In this document: in pieces, positions 8,872-17,245 of the stretch | How positions within the stretch are numbered: position 1 is the first letter of the stretch | Layout: every line of letters begins with the position of its first letter | DNA from: Anaerotruncus massiliensis (ex Togo et al. 2026) | GTDB taxonomy: Bacteria > Bacillota > Clostridia > Oscillospirales > Ruminococcaceae | DNA: 64,000 bases | Reading direction: 5' to 3' | NCBI RefSeq assembly: GCF_900199635.1 | Contig: NZ_LT962687.1 | Coordinates: forward strand, 2,914,541 to 2,978,540 | Translations under genes and position numbers: made by a program | The notes under the pieces: model-generated | What the model was told of the DNA's origin: nothing | The model's input: the letters and a program-made list of their open reading frames with translations, nothing else | Databases searched by the model: none

Positions 8872-9043
8872 TTGACCGCTCACCCCTTTTCACGGCGATG
8901 ATACAGAATTTGTAAAATCATCATATCACACAGACGCCGGCGGGTAAAGCCCGCCCGTACCGCCGCATGAGGAATCCCCCCTGTTTTTACCGCCGAGCCG
9001 TTATTGCAGCGTCGGCGCTTCCCGTTTTCCCCTCCCCGCCCCC

Positions 9044-9072
9044 TTGGAGGCGCTTTCAAAGTATGCTATCAT
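9044..9072 (+). promoter_or_regulatory. Promoter for lysR (9093)
   Basis: TTGGAG (9044-9049), 17 bases, TATCAT (9067-9072), followed by the ribosome binding site GGAGGTGA at 9080-9087. Apart from this promoter and the helicase upstream region, nothing else is recognised in 8872-9092. Confidence 0.6.
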
Positions 9073-9092
9073 GGGGGCAGGAGGTGAGAGCG

Positions 9093-9983
9093 GTGGAACT
9101 TCGCGTTTTGAACTACTTCCTGGCCATCGCCCGGGAGGAAAACATCACCAGGGCCGCGCAGATGCTCCATGTGACACAGCCCACCCTGTCCCGCCAGATC
9201 ATGCAGCTGGAGGAGGAGCTCGGGGTCAAGCTCTTTGTCCGGAGCAACCACAACATCATCCTGACGGAGGCCGGCATGCTGCTCAAGCGCAGGGCGCAGG
9301 AACTGGTCGCCCTGGCGGACAAGACGAAAAGGGACTTCCGGCACAAGGCGGAGGAGCTCGCCGGCGAGATCGCCATCGGCAGCGGGGAATTCCTCAGCAC
9401 CAGCGTCTTTTCCCGCATGATGGGTTCCTTCCGGCAGGAGCACCCGCTCGTCCGGTACCAGATTTACAGCGGCAACGCCGACAACATCCGCGACTCGATC
9501 GAGCGGGGCCTGCTGGACCTGGGCGTGATGACCGAGCCGGTCGATATCCGCAAATACGACTTTGTCCCCATGCCGCTCAACGAGATTTGGGGCGTATTGG
9601 TGCGGACGGACTCCGAACTGGCGGAGCGGGAAGCGGTCCGCCCGGAGGACCTGGCGGGCGTGCCGCTGATCACGTCGGCGGGGGATTTTGTCCAGAGCAC
9701 CTTCGGGAAATGGTTTGGGCCGCTCTACGACCGGATCAACATCGTGGCGACCGGGAACCTGCTGTATAACGAGGCGATGCTGGCGGAGAGCGGCATGGGC
9801 GTCGTCCTGTGCATTCGGCTCAACTGCACCTATCAAAACCTCCGTTTCATCCCCCTCGCCCCCGCGCTGGAAACCAACACGGTGCTGGCGTGGAAAAAGG
9901 ACCAGGTGTTTGCGCCCGCGACGGCCGCGTTCATCGACTACGCCCGGCAATACCTTTCCAGCATTTCTAGTGATAAAAGATAA
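9093..9983 (+). CDS. LysR family transcriptional regulator
   Basis: 296 residues from a GTG at 9093, set by GGAGGTGA five bases upstream; the open frame extends further up but without a better start. The N-terminal HTH is ELRVLNYFLAIAREENITRAAQMLHVTQPTLSRQIMQLE, followed by an effector domain. It resembles the LysR at 5151 closely in both halves (for example the shared SGNA-[VD] and WG-VL motifs). It is followed by a terminator and the MerR-flavodoxin-CMD-cupin operon, its likely target. Confidence 0.93.
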   Translation: MELRVLNYFLAIAREENITRAAQMLHVTQPTLSRQIMQLEEELGVKLFVRSNHNIILTEAGMLLKRRAQELVALADKTKRDFRHKAEELAGEIAIGSGEFLSTSVFSRMMGSFRQEHPLVRYQIYSGNADNIRDSIERGLLDLGVMTEPVDIRKYDFVPMPLNEIWGVLVRTDSELAEREAVRPEDLAGVPLITSAGDFVQSTFGKWFGPLYDRINIVATGNLLYNEAMLAESGMGVVLCIRLNCTYQNLRFIPLAPALETNTVLAWKKDQVFAPATAAFIDYARQYLSSISSDKR

Positions 9984-9987
9984 GTAT

Positions 9988-10016
9988 TAGACATTTCACG
10001 CGTGGGCAATTACAAT
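9988..10016 (+). promoter_or_regulatory. Promoter for the MerR-flavodoxin operon
   Basis: TAGACA (9988-9993), 17 bases, TACAAT (10011-10016). It abuts the terminator of the preceding lysR, so the start point would fall inside that hairpin. Confidence 0.55.
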
Positions 10017-10017
10017 G

Positions 10018-10051
10018 AAGGTGTTCCCGAAAGGGAGCGCCTTTCTTTTTT
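10018..10051 (+). terminator. Terminator of lysR (9093)
   Basis: An 11-bp stem (AAGGTGTTCCC with GGGAGCGCCTT, two G-T wobbles) around a GAAA loop, followed by TCTTTTTT. Confidence 0.8.
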
Positions 10052-10078
10052 GAATGAGCGCTGTGAAGAGGTGGCAGA

Positions 10079-10438
10079 ATGACGATCAACGAAGCGAGCG
10101 AACGCTACCGCATCCCGATTGAGGTGCTGCGGGAATACGAAAGCTGGGGACTGTGCGGCGAGGTCAAAAGGGTCATGGGCGCCTGGCAGTATGACAGCCG
10201 GGACCTCGAACGGCTGAGCATGATCATGACGCTGCACGACGTGGGCTTCAGCAACGGGGAGGTGGAGACCTACATGCGGCTGCTGCTCTCCGGCCGGGAC
10301 ACCGAGCAGGAGCGGATGCGGATGCTCAACCGGCTCCGCGACTGCGCCATGGACGAGCTCCACTTTAAGCAAAAGCAGCTCGACCGGCTGGACTACCTGC
10401 GCTACAAGATCCAGCAGGCAGCAAAACAACACGGATAG
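10079..10438 (+). CDS. MerR family regulator
   Basis: 119 residues. The N-terminal MerR-type winged helix (TINEASERYRIPIEVLREYESWGL...WQYDSRDLERLSMIMTLHDVGFSNGEVETYM) is followed by a helix for dimerisation (QERMRMLNRLRDCAMDELHFKQKQLDRLDYLRYKIQ). The length is that of stand-alone MerR proteins without a ligand domain. It is the first gene of the operon that includes a flavodoxin, a CMD protein and a cupin; MerR regulators linked to such genes commonly answer to redox or electrophile stress, which is inference here. Confidence 0.85.
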   Translation: MTINEASERYRIPIEVLREYESWGLCGEVKRVMGAWQYDSRDLERLSMIMTLHDVGFSNGEVETYMRLLLSGRDTEQERMRMLNRLRDCAMDELHFKQKQLDRLDYLRYKIQQAAKQHG

Positions 10439-10440
10439 CG

Positions 10441-10469
10441 CCGGGCAGCCGGTCTGACCGGATGCCCGG
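10441..10469 (+). promoter_or_regulatory. Intercistronic hairpin between merR and flavodoxin gene
   Basis: CCGGGCA...TGCCCGG enclosing CCGGT-CTG-ACCGG, with no T-run after it. It may stabilise or partly attenuate the downstream message. Confidence 0.5.
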
Positions 10470-10492
10470 GATTCAGAAAGGAGTCATGCAAC

Positions 10493-11227
10493 ATGAAAAA
10501 ATGGTTTGCCGTCCTGGCGGCCTGTACCATGACCTTCGCTCTCGCCGCCTGTGGGGGCGGAGCGGCCGCCGGGGAGGACCCGGCGGCCCTCTCCCAGCCG
10601 CAGGCCGAAGCGCCCGCCGCCTCCTTGGAACCTTCCGGCCCCGAGTCCGTCGCGGCGGAAAGCGGGGCCCCGGGCGCGGCGGAGGACCCGCAGGGCGGGG
10701 AGGAAACATCTGAAAGCACCGCTGCGGCGGAAGAAAACAAGGAGGATGAAAGGATGAAATCCCTGGTGGTCTACTTTTCCTGGTCGGGGAACACCGAATC
10801 GGTGGCCAACGAAATCCAGTCCCAAACCGGCGCAGACCTGTTCGAGCTGGTCCCTCTGACCCCCTACACCGACGATTATAACGCCCTGCTCGACGTCGCG
10901 CAGGAGGAACAGCGCGCCGGCGCGCGTCCCACCATCTCCGGCAGCGTCGACCTCAGCGGGTACGATGTAATCTACCTCGGCTATCCCAACTGGTGGGGAG
11001 ACATGCCGATGATCCTCTATACCTTCCTCGACGGCTACGACCTCTCCGGAAAGACCGTCGCGCCCTTTGTCACCAGCGGCGGAAGCGGGTTCTCCGGGAC
11101 GATCGGCGCCATCCAGTCGATGGAACCGGACGCCAGCGTCGCGGAGGGGCTCTCCCTCGGCAGCTCCGCCGCCGCGGACCCCGGCGCCGCCGTGGCCGAA
11201 TGGCTGGACGGGCTCGGACTGGCCTGA
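10493..11227 (+). CDS. Flavodoxin-domain lipoprotein
   Basis: 244 residues. Signal peptide MKKWFAVLAACTMTFALAACG has the lipobox LAAC, followed by an Ala/Glu/Ser-rich linker to about residue 87 and a flavodoxin domain. The FMN-phosphate loop is SWSGNTES after the strand LVVYF, and GYPNWWGDMP and TSGGSGFSG form the isoalloxazine loops. An FMN electron carrier anchored outside the membrane is inferred; the redox partner is unknown. It sits behind merR and before the CMD and cupin genes, and the DUF4405-like membrane protein at 12110 may be its electron donor or acceptor. Confidence 0.88.
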   Translation: MKKWFAVLAACTMTFALAACGGGAAAGEDPAALSQPQAEAPAASLEPSGPESVAAESGAPGAAEDPQGGEETSESTAAAEENKEDERMKSLVVYFSWSGNTESVANEIQSQTGADLFELVPLTPYTDDYNALLDVAQEEQRAGARPTISGSVDLSGYDVIYLGYPNWWGDMPMILYTFLDGYDLSGKTVAPFVTSGGSGFSGTIGAIQSMEPDASVAEGLSLGSSAAADPGAAVAEWLDGLGLA

Positions 11228-11267
11228 AAAGGCACGATAAAACCCTGATTTGATAAGGAGGCCGGTT

Positions 11268-11585
11268 ATGAAACAGACAGCGGGCCGGGACGCCCTGGGC
11301 GATTTCGCCCCCCAATTCGCCGCGCTCAACGACGACGTACTGTTCGGCGAGGTGTGGGCGCGGGAGGAGCAACTTTCCCCGCGCGACCGCAGCCTCATCA
11401 CCGTGACGGCGCTGATGGCGGGCGGGACAATCGATTCTTCGTTTGCATACCATCTGGACGCGGCGAAGAAAAATGGGATCACCAGAGCGGAAATCGCCGA
11501 GGCGCTCACCCATCTCGCCTTCTACTGCGGGTGGCCGAGGGCCTGGGCCGCCTTCCGGATGGCGAAGGAGGTCTGGAAGGACTGA
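11268..11585 (+). CDS. Carboxymuconolactone decarboxylase (CMD) family protein
   Basis: 105 residues with the CMD fold pattern (LSPRDRSLITVTALMAGG ... LDAAKKNGITRAEIAEALTHLAFYCGWPRAWAAF). In AhpD-like members a CxxCxxxH motif lies where this protein has SSFAYHLD, so the peroxidase-type cysteine pair is absent although the His is kept. Start ATG 11268 follows AAGGAGG; an open frame reaches 11250 without a ribosome binding site. Probably a small oxidoreductase or isomerase-like partner of the neighbouring flavodoxin and cupin. Confidence 0.88.
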   Translation: MKQTAGRDALGDFAPQFAALNDDVLFGEVWAREEQLSPRDRSLITVTALMAGGTIDSSFAYHLDAAKKNGITRAEIAEALTHLAFYCGWPRAWAAFRMAKEVWKD

Positions 11586-11666
11586 AGGGCCCGGCCGGGC
11601 CGGGAAAACGCCCGTCATGGAGCACGCTCCACGGGCTGAAAACAGATCTGCAAAGGAGTCTTCCGT

Positions 11667-12080
11667 ATGAATGATTTCAGCAGCGGCGCGATCTTCCCGC
11701 TGGGGGAGGAAAACGACGCCTACGCCCGGTATTTCACCGGGAAGTCCTATCTCCGCATGCTCTCCACCGAGGGGGTGGGGATCGCCAGCGTCACCTTTGA
11801 GCCGGGCTGCCGCAACAACTGGCACATCCACCGGGCAAAGGCGGGGGGCGGGCAGATCCTGCTCTGCACCGGCGGGCGCGGCTGGTACCAGGAGTGGGGA
11901 AGGCCCGCCCGGGAGCTCCGCGCGGGCGATGTGGTGAACATCCCCGCCGGGGTCAAGCACTGGCACGGCGCGGCGAAGGACAGCTGGTTTTCGCACCTCG
12001 CGGTGGAGGTCCCCGGGGAGCAAACGGAAAACGAATGGCTGGAGCCGGTGGACGGCGCCCAGTACGGTGGGCTGGCGTAA
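11667..12080 (+). CDS. Cupin domain protein
   Basis: 137 residues, single cupin. Motif 1 is NNWHIHRAKAGGGQILLCTGG (histidines and Glu/Gln metal ligands partly replaced), and motif 2 is LRAGDVVNIPAGVKHWHGA. Proteins of this type (often annotated as carboxymuconolactone-linked cupins) regularly follow CMD genes, as here. Start ATG 11667 has AAGGAG upstream. Enzymatic activity cannot be told from sequence. Confidence 0.88.
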   Translation: MNDFSSGAIFPLGEENDAYARYFTGKSYLRMLSTEGVGIASVTFEPGCRNNWHIHRAKAGGGQILLCTGGRGWYQEWGRPARELRAGDVVNIPAGVKHWHGAAKDSWFSHLAVEVPGEQTENEWLEPVDGAQYGGLA

Positions 12081-12109
12081 CGGCCGGTCACCGGGGGGGA
12101 GGGACGCCC

Positions 12110-12823
12110 TTGAAGCCGCGCCAAATGATCAAAATGGCCGTCGACCTCCTGATGACGGCCCTCCTGTTCCCGTTGATGGCCTTCCATCTGACCGGGCGGG
12201 CCGCACACGAGTGGATCGGGGCGGGCATGTTCCTGCTGTTCCTCCTTCACAGCCTGCTCAACCGGAGATGGTACGCGGGCCTGCGCAGGGGGCGGTACAC
12301 CTCCTTGCGCGTTTTGCAGACGGCGGTCAACCTGCTGGTCCTGCTCTCGATGCTCGTCCAGCTGGCGAGCGGCGTATTGCTCTCCCGGTACGCGTTTCGT
12401 TTTCTCGGGATCGCCGGGTACGCCGCCCCCGCAAGAATGATGCACCTGCTGGGGGCCTACTGGGGCTTTGTCCTGATGTCGCTGCACGTGGGGCTGCATT
12501 GGGACCTTGTGCTGGGCATGGCTCGGCGGATGCTCCCCGTCCGCGTTTCGGAAGGGCCGCTCCGCCTGGTTGCCCGCCTGGGGGCGGCGCTGACCGCGCT
12601 GTACGGCGCGGCCGCCTTCGCCCGGCACGGGCTGCTCTCCTATATGCTGCTGGAGGCCCGGTTCGTGTTCTTCGATCACGCGCAGTCCCCCCTCTCCTTT
12701 TTTGCCGATTACCTGTCCATGGCCTGCCTCTGGGCCTTCGCGGCCCACTGCGCGGGGAAGCTGGCCCGCCGGGTCCCCGCCCGGGGCCGCCGGAAATGCG
12801 CCCCGCCCGGCCAGGCGGCTTAG
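12110..12823 (+). CDS. DUF4405-like cytochrome-b-type membrane protein
   Basis: About 237 residues with five or six hydrophobic helices. Conserved histidines fall in helices in the pattern expected for a di-heme four-helix bundle: AFHLTGRAAHEWIGAGMFLLF, LLHSLLN, MMHLLGAYWGF and LMSLHVGLHWDL. This matches DUF4405/cytochrome-b561-like proteins. TTG at 12110 is chosen because GGGGGGGAGGGA lies just upstream; ATG at 12125 is the alternative but has no such site. It closes the merR operon and could pass electrons to the flavodoxin lipoprotein (inference). Confidence 0.7.
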   Translation: MKPRQMIKMAVDLLMTALLFPLMAFHLTGRAAHEWIGAGMFLLFLLHSLLNRRWYAGLRRGRYTSLRVLQTAVNLLVLLSMLVQLASGVLLSRYAFRFLGIAGYAAPARMMHLLGAYWGFVLMSLHVGLHWDLVLGMARRMLPVRVSEGPLRLVARLGAALTALYGAAAFARHGLLSYMLLEARFVFFDHAQSPLSFFADYLSMACLWAFAAHCAGKLARRVPARGRRKCAPPGQAA

Positions 12824-12830
12824 ATGATAA

Positions 12831-12868
12831 AAAAATGCGGTCCGGAGGCAGTCTCCGGGCCGCATTTT
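12831..12868 (+). terminator. Terminator of the MerR operon
   Basis: AAAAATGCGG...CCGCATTTT stem with an inner CCGGA/TCCGG pairing, directly after the membrane protein gene. Confidence 0.8.
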
Positions 12869-12898
12869 CGTCCTCCGCAGATTTTTTTCGCAGATTCC

Positions 12899-12927
12899 TT
12901 GACAAACGCCTTCGGGCCTGCTATTCT
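12899..12927 (+). promoter_or_regulatory. Promoter of the DUF302 fusion gene
   Basis: TTGACA (12899-12904), 17 bases, TATTCT (12922-12927). Confidence 0.8.
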
Positions 12928-12940
12928 AAAAAAGGTAAGT

Positions 12941-12957
12941 GTAACTAAAATAGTTAC
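12941..12957. promoter_or_regulatory. Palindromic operator GTAACTA-AAA-TAGTTAC
   Basis: A perfect 7-base inverted repeat with a 3-base centre, about 13 bases past the -10, so it would cover the transcription start. GTAAC/GTTAC arms resemble sites of HxlR/MarR-type redox repressors; that assignment is inference. A loosely related TAGTAAC lies upstream of the catalase gene at about 14645. Confidence 0.65.
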
Positions 12958-13014
12958 AGAAAGGACATTACGACCGCACGGCAATCCCGCGCAGAACAGA
13001 AAGGCAGGTACCAG

Positions 13015-14553
13015 ATGAATACACGCGAACATGAGACCATGAAGATGCGCGGCAGCGCCGACACGTCTTACCTGGGCCGGACCGTGGACGAGATGGTTTG
13101 GCGCTTTATGGAGGAGCAGGGCATCCCGGGCCTGACGCTCGCCATCGTCCAGGCGCCCTACATCCCCCGGGTGGTGGGCTACGGGCTCTCCGACGAAAAG
13201 CAGCGCCGCCTTGCCTCCGCCAACACGATGTGGCCCGCCGGCCCCATCTCCCAGGCGTTCGCCGCCGTGGCGGTGATACAGCTCTTCGAGGACGGCGCGC
13301 TCGACCTCGACGCGCCCGCCGGAAACTACCTGCCCGACCTGCCGGAAACGTGGCGGAACGTCACCGCCAGGCAGCTCCTGCGCCACGCCGCCGGCCTGCC
13401 GGACATCCGGGGGGCCGAAGGCTTCTGCCCCTACCGCAGGTGGAGCTTTTCCGAGCTGGTCGCGCTGGTCGCCGGCCGGCCGCTCTCCTTCCGGCCCGGC
13501 ACCCGGGTGGAGCAGAGCGCGACCAACTTCCTCCTCCTCACCGAGATGGTGGAGCGGATCAGCGGCATGAGCTACCACGACTTCGTCACGAAACGGCAGA
13601 TCGATTTCCTGGGGCTGCGCCGCACCGGGTTCGCCGAGGACCTGGACGGGTTCCCGCATGAGGACGTGGGCCGGACGGACAACGTCCACCAGCTTTTCAA
13701 GGCCGACCGGCTCTACATCGATCCGACCGAGCCCGCCGCCAGCTACGACGGCGAAGGCGCCGCCGTCCGCCGTCAGGATTCCTCCGCGCTGCGGGGCTTT
13801 TCGGACATCTGGGCCTCCGCGCAGGACATCTCCTTCTGGGACATCGGCCTCGCGGGCTCCGTTTTGATCCACAAGCCGGAGAACCGGGCGCTGGTCTACG
13901 CCCCCTGGAAGCTGCCCGACGGCCGCGAGGTCCCGGCGGTGGCGGGCTGGCAGTTCTACAAGCACCGCGGCCTGATGGACATCAAGGGTTCGGCGCCCGG
14001 GTTCTCCTCCTTCCTCAGCCGGTTCACCCACTCGGAGGAACTGGTCTGCGTGACCCTGATGGCCAACCGGGAAGGGGTGGATTTTACCAACCTGGGCAGG
14101 CGGATCGCCGGCGCCTTCGGGGACCTGCTCTCCACCAATTACGACGACAACAAGCTCTTCCTGCTGGAGGGGCAGCTCCCCGCCGCGGACACCGTGTCCC
14201 GGCTGGAGGAGGCGCTTCGGGAAAAGGGCGTGCCCCTCTTCGCCAAGTACGACCACGCGCAGAACGCCCGCGAGGCGGGATTGGAGCTGCGCCCCACCAC
14301 CGTGCTGGTCTTTGGCTCCCCCAGCGTGGGTACCGCGCTGATGCAGGCCGACCAGAGCGTCTCCCTCGAGCTCCCGCTGCGCATCTCCGTGTGGGAGGAC
14401 GAGGCCGGCAGCACCTGGCTCGCCTTCCCGCGGCTGGGGAGGCTGACGGCGGAGTACGGGCTGCAGGCGCACCCCGCGGTCCCCAGGATGGAGGCCCTGA
14501 TGGAGGAGCTCGTCCGCAGGGCGGGCAACGTCTATGGGGCGCGCCCCTTCTGA
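13015..14553 (+). CDS. Serine-hydrolase-like (class C beta-lactamase fold) pseudoenzyme fused to DUF302
   Basis: 512 residues. The first ~370 follow the beta-lactamase/PBP4* fold (MEEQGIPGLTLAIVQ ... AAVAVIQLFEDGALDLDAPAGNYLPDLP ... TARQLLRHAAGLPD). The S-x-x-K catalytic motif, normally G-S-x-x-K-x-F, reads G-P-I-S-Q-A-F, and the Y-x-N motif reads Q-S-A-T-N, so nucleophile, general base and tyrosine are all lost. The last ~130 residues (VPLFAKYDHAQNAREAGLEL ... TTVLVFGSPSVGTALMQ) are a clear DUF302 domain. No signal peptide is seen. A binding or regulatory role is inferred. It is transcribed towards katA, from its own promoter with a palindromic operator. Confidence 0.85.
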   Translation: MNTREHETMKMRGSADTSYLGRTVDEMVWRFMEEQGIPGLTLAIVQAPYIPRVVGYGLSDEKQRRLASANTMWPAGPISQAFAAVAVIQLFEDGALDLDAPAGNYLPDLPETWRNVTARQLLRHAAGLPDIRGAEGFCPYRRWSFSELVALVAGRPLSFRPGTRVEQSATNFLLLTEMVERISGMSYHDFVTKRQIDFLGLRRTGFAEDLDGFPHEDVGRTDNVHQLFKADRLYIDPTEPAASYDGEGAAVRRQDSSALRGFSDIWASAQDISFWDIGLAGSVLIHKPENRALVYAPWKLPDGREVPAVAGWQFYKHRGLMDIKGSAPGFSSFLSRFTHSEELVCVTLMANREGVDFTNLGRRIAGAFGDLLSTNYDDNKLFLLEGQLPAADTVSRLEEALREKGVPLFAKYDHAQNAREAGLELRPTTVLVFGSPSVGTALMQADQSVSLELPLRISVWEDEAGSTWLAFPRLGRLTAEYGLQAHPAVPRMEALMEELVRRAGNVYGARPF

Positions 14554-14602
14554 GCGGTCCGGGCCGCAAAAGCGACTTTTTTTGCGCCAGGAGAAATTTT
14601 CC

Positions 14603-14631
14603 TTGTTTCCCGGGAGAAACTGTGATAAGAT
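14603..14631 (+). promoter_or_regulatory. Probable promoter of the catalase gene
   Basis: TTGTTT (14603-14608), 17 bases, TAAGAT (14626-14631), about 50 bases before the start; a strong AAGGAAGGAG ribosome binding site follows. Confidence 0.5.
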
Positions 14632-14681
14632 AAAATCATAGGAATAGTAACCGATATCAATTTAAGGAAGGAGTGCATATT

Positions 14682-16187
14682 ATGGAGAATAAAAAGCTGA
14701 CCAACGAGGTGGGCGCTCCCGTTGCGGAGAACGAACACTCCCTGACGGCGGGACCCCGCGGGCCGGTAATGTTACAGGATGTGTGGCTGCTGGAAAAGCT
14801 GGCCCATTTCGACCGGGAGGTCATCCCCGAGCGGCGGATGCACGCCAAGGGCTGGGGCGCCTACGGCAATCTCACCGTCACCCACGACATCTCCCAATGG
14901 ACGCGGGCGAAGGTCCTCCAGCCGGGCGCCAAGACCGACCTCTTCATCCGGTTTTCCACCGTGGCCGGCGAGCGCGGCGCGGCGGACGCCGAACGGGATA
15001 TCCGCGGCGTGGCGGTCAAGTTCTACACCGAAGAGGGCAACTGGGACCTGGTCGGAAACAACACCCCCACCTTCTTCCTCCGGGACGTTCACAACTTCCC
15101 CGACCTCAACCGCGCCGTCAAGCGCGATCCCCGCACCGGCCTGCGCTCCGCCCAGAACAACTGGGACTTCTGGACGCTGCTGCCCGAGACCTTCCACCAG
15201 ACCACCGTCGTCATGTCGGACAGGGGCATCCCCGCGACCTTCCGGCATATGCACTTCTTCGGGGAGCACACCTTCTCCCTCTACAACGCGAAGAACGAGC
15301 GTGTGTGGTGCAAATTCCACTTCAAGACCCAGCAGGGCATCAAAAACCTGACCGACGCGGAAGCGGAGGCGCTGGTGGCCAAGGACCGCGAGAGCCACGG
15401 CCGCGACCTCTTTGAGTCGATCGAGAAGGGCGACTATCCGCGCTGGACGATGTACGTGCAGATCATGACCGAGGAGCAGGCCCTCAAGCACTACGAGAAC
15501 CCCTTCGACATCACGAAGATCTGGCGCCATGCCGAATATCCCCTCCACGAGGTGGGCGTGCTTGAGCTCAACCGCAACCCGGAAAACTACTTCGCCGAGG
15601 TGGAGCAGGCCGCCTTTACCCCTGCGCACGTGGTGCCCGGCATCGGCTTTTCGCCGGACAAGTTCCTCCAGGGCAGGCTTTTCGTCTACGGAGACGCACA
15701 GCGCTACCGCCTCGGGGTGAACTACAACCAGATCCCGGTGAACCGGCCCAAGGTGGAGGTCCACGACTACCACCGGGACGGGTTCATGCGCACCGACGGC
15801 AACTACGGCGCTGCGCCCGCCTACTCCCCCAACAGCCAGGGCGAATGGGCGGCCCAGCCGGATGTGATGGAGCCGCCGCTCGATCTTTCGGGCGCGATGT
15901 ACGCCTACGACCCGCAGGACGACCCCACCGACGACTGCTTCCGGGCGGGCGGCGACCTGTGGAGGGTGATGACGGAGGATAAGCGCGCGCTGCTCATCGA
16001 AAACACCGCGCGCAACATCGAGCCGGTCACCGAGAACGTCAAATACCGTCACGCCGTCCACTGCTACTGGGCGGACCCCGCTTACGGCGAGCGCATCACC
16101 GCCGCCATGGGGCTCGACCTGGAGAAGGTGAAGGAGCTGGCCAAGGGCGACCACAAAAGCCTGATCGCGGCCACGCTCCGCGCCTGA
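14682..16187 (+). CDS. katA: Monofunctional heme catalase
   Basis: 501 residues, small-subunit type; converts hydrogen peroxide to oxygen and water in the cytoplasm. The distal His is in [13 protein letters not shown], the distal Asn in [14 protein letters not shown], and the proximal heme-ligand Tyr in [14 protein letters not shown] before [13 protein letters not shown] 14682 is chosen for its spacing to GGAAGGAG; a GTG three codons upstream is less well placed. A catalase in an otherwise strictly anaerobic gene set points to defence against oxygen exposure. The DUF302 fusion gene upstream may share the same stress response. Confidence 0.96.
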   Translation: MENKKLTNEVGAPVAENEHSLTAGPRGPVMLQDVWLLEKLAHFDREVIPERRMHAKGWGAYGNLTVTHDISQWTRAKVLQPGAKTDLFIRFSTVAGERGAADAERDIRGVAVKFYTEEGNWDLVGNNTPTFFLRDVHNFPDLNRAVKRDPRTGLRSAQNNWDFWTLLPETFHQTTVVMSDRGIPATFRHMHFFGEHTFSLYNAKNERVWCKFHFKTQQGIKNLTDAEAEALVAKDRESHGRDLFESIEKGDYPRWTMYVQIMTEEQALKHYENPFDITKIWRHAEYPLHEVGVLELNRNPENYFAEVEQAAFTPAHVVPGIGFSPDKFLQGRLFVYGDAQRYRLGVNYNQIPVNRPKVEVHDYHRDGFMRTDGNYGAAPAYSPNSQGEWAAQPDVMEPPLDLSGAMYAYDPQDDPTDDCFRAGGDLWRVMTEDKRALLIENTARNIEPVTENVKYRHAVHCYWADPAYGERITAAMGLDLEKVKELAKGDHKSLIAATLRA

Positions 16188-16273
16188 GCGCCCGCCTCGC
16201 GCGGATTTCCTGAAAAGCGCGCCATTACGCGGCGTATCTTTCCATCCCCGGGGCCCATGGGGCCGCGGAAATG

Positions 16274-16315
16274 AAACCGGGCGCCGGACCCCCGCGGGGG
16301 TCCGGCGCCCGGTTT
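16274..16315. terminator. Bidirectional terminator between katA and the SHOCT gene
   Basis: A near-perfect 20-bp stem (AAACCGGGCGCCGGACCCC and its complement) with a tiny loop between two convergent genes. Confidence 0.85.
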
Positions 16316-16336
16316 ATCCGTGCCGTCCGTCTTCGC

Positions 16337-16771
16337 CTATTCGAGCACCACGCGCACCTGGTCGCCCGAATCCTCGTCGTCCACGTCGACGATCGCGTAG
16401 GGCAGGGTGATCTCGCCGTCGTCGATGCTGGCGAGCAGCTCGTCGACGTCGATGTTGTTGAGGATGTCAAGCGCCTGCTGCGCCTGCGGGTCGTCCTTGG
16501 CGCTTTTGAGGCTGATCGCGCCGATCGATTTGCCCATCTTGAGCCCGACCCGCACGAGCGAGAAGGGGACGCGCACGTTGACCTTCTGCTTGCCGTTCTC
16601 GGTCACGAGCACGACCACCCGCTTGGGGGACACGCCCGCGCGGGCGGGCGCGGCGGTCGTCAGCTGGCGGGACTCCTCGGCGGGCAGCGCCTCCATCAGG
16701 CGTTCCGCCTCCTCAACCGAAATCGCGCCCTCCTGGAGCATCTCTAAAATCATTCTGCGTTCTTCATTCAT
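16337..16771 (-). CDS. SHOCT-like domain protein
   Basis: 144 residues. The N-terminal MNEERRMILEMLQEGAISVEEAERLMEAL is the short helical SHOCT-like module found in YvlB/LiaX-type envelope stress proteins; the rest is beta-rich (VVVLVTENGKQKVNVRVPFSLV) with an acidic C-terminus. No membrane segment is seen. Its start overlaps the end of the DUF2089 gene by 8 bases, so the pair is translationally coupled, and the DUF2089 protein also ends in a SHOCT-like helix (LKEGGITAEEALNLLQ). Confidence 0.8.
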   Translation of the reverse strand: MNEERRMILEMLQEGAISVEEAERLMEALPAEESRQLTTAAPARAGVSPKRVVVLVTENGKQKVNVRVPFSLVRVGLKMGKSIGAISLKSAKDDPQAQQALDILNNIDVDELLASIDDGEITLPYAIVDVDDEDSGDQVRVVLE

Positions 16772-17144
16772 AGTTTGTTCCTCCCTGCAACAGGTTTAAC
16801 GCCTCTTCGGCGGTGATCCCGCCCTCCTTGAGCCGGCTCAGGATCTCCAGCCTGCGGGCGGATTCGGTGTCTGCTTCCTCGGAAAGGCCCAGCGCCCGGA
16901 TCAATTCGTCCAGGCGGTTGCGCGCGGTGGGATAGGAGACGCCCACCCGCGTCCCGACGTCCTTGAGGCTTCCCCGACAACGGATGAACGTCTCGAGAAA
17001 ACGGAGCTGCTCCTCCGTCAGCCGCGCGAACCGCCCGAGCGGGAAATCCCCCGCGACCTCGGTATTGCAGGCCGGGCAGCGCAGCAGGCAGACGCGCATC
17101 TCCTGCCCGCAGGCCGGGCACTTTGTCGGTATGCTTCCTGCCAT
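16764..17144 (-). CDS. DUF2089 family zinc-ribbon/HTH protein
   Basis: 126 residues. An N-terminal zinc ribbon with two CPAC pairs (KCPACGQEM and RCPACNTEV) precedes a helix-turn-helix region (LTEEQLRFLETFIRCRGSLKDVGTRVGVSYPTARNRLDELI), then a SHOCT-like tail. This is the DUF2089 arrangement and a DNA-binding regulator is likely. It heads a two-gene operon with the SHOCT protein. The 140 bases upstream are very AT-rich, holding its promoter and the terminator of the next operon. Confidence 0.85.
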   Translation of the reverse strand: MAGSIPTKCPACGQEMRVCLLRCPACNTEVAGDFPLGRFARLTEEQLRFLETFIRCRGSLKDVGTRVGVSYPTARNRLDELIRALGLSEEADTESARRLEILSRLKEGGITAEEALNLLQGGTNYE

Positions 17145-17245
17145 GGTATCCCTCCTTTTGATGTTATTATAACCTATTTTTTGATAATGTCAATATAAAT
17201 ATTAATATTATTAAGTTTTATTTTGATTTTATTTATTTTTGATTC

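Noticed and set aside
8967-9092. Upstream extension of the second LysR gene
   Set aside because: The extra 42 codons cover its promoter, and GGAGGTGA precedes the GTG at 9093, where LysR homology starts.
12820-14472. Long open frame antisense to the DUF302 fusion gene
   Set aside because: No recognisable domain; Gly/Arg/Val-rich shadow of the sense frame, which carries clear fold motifs.
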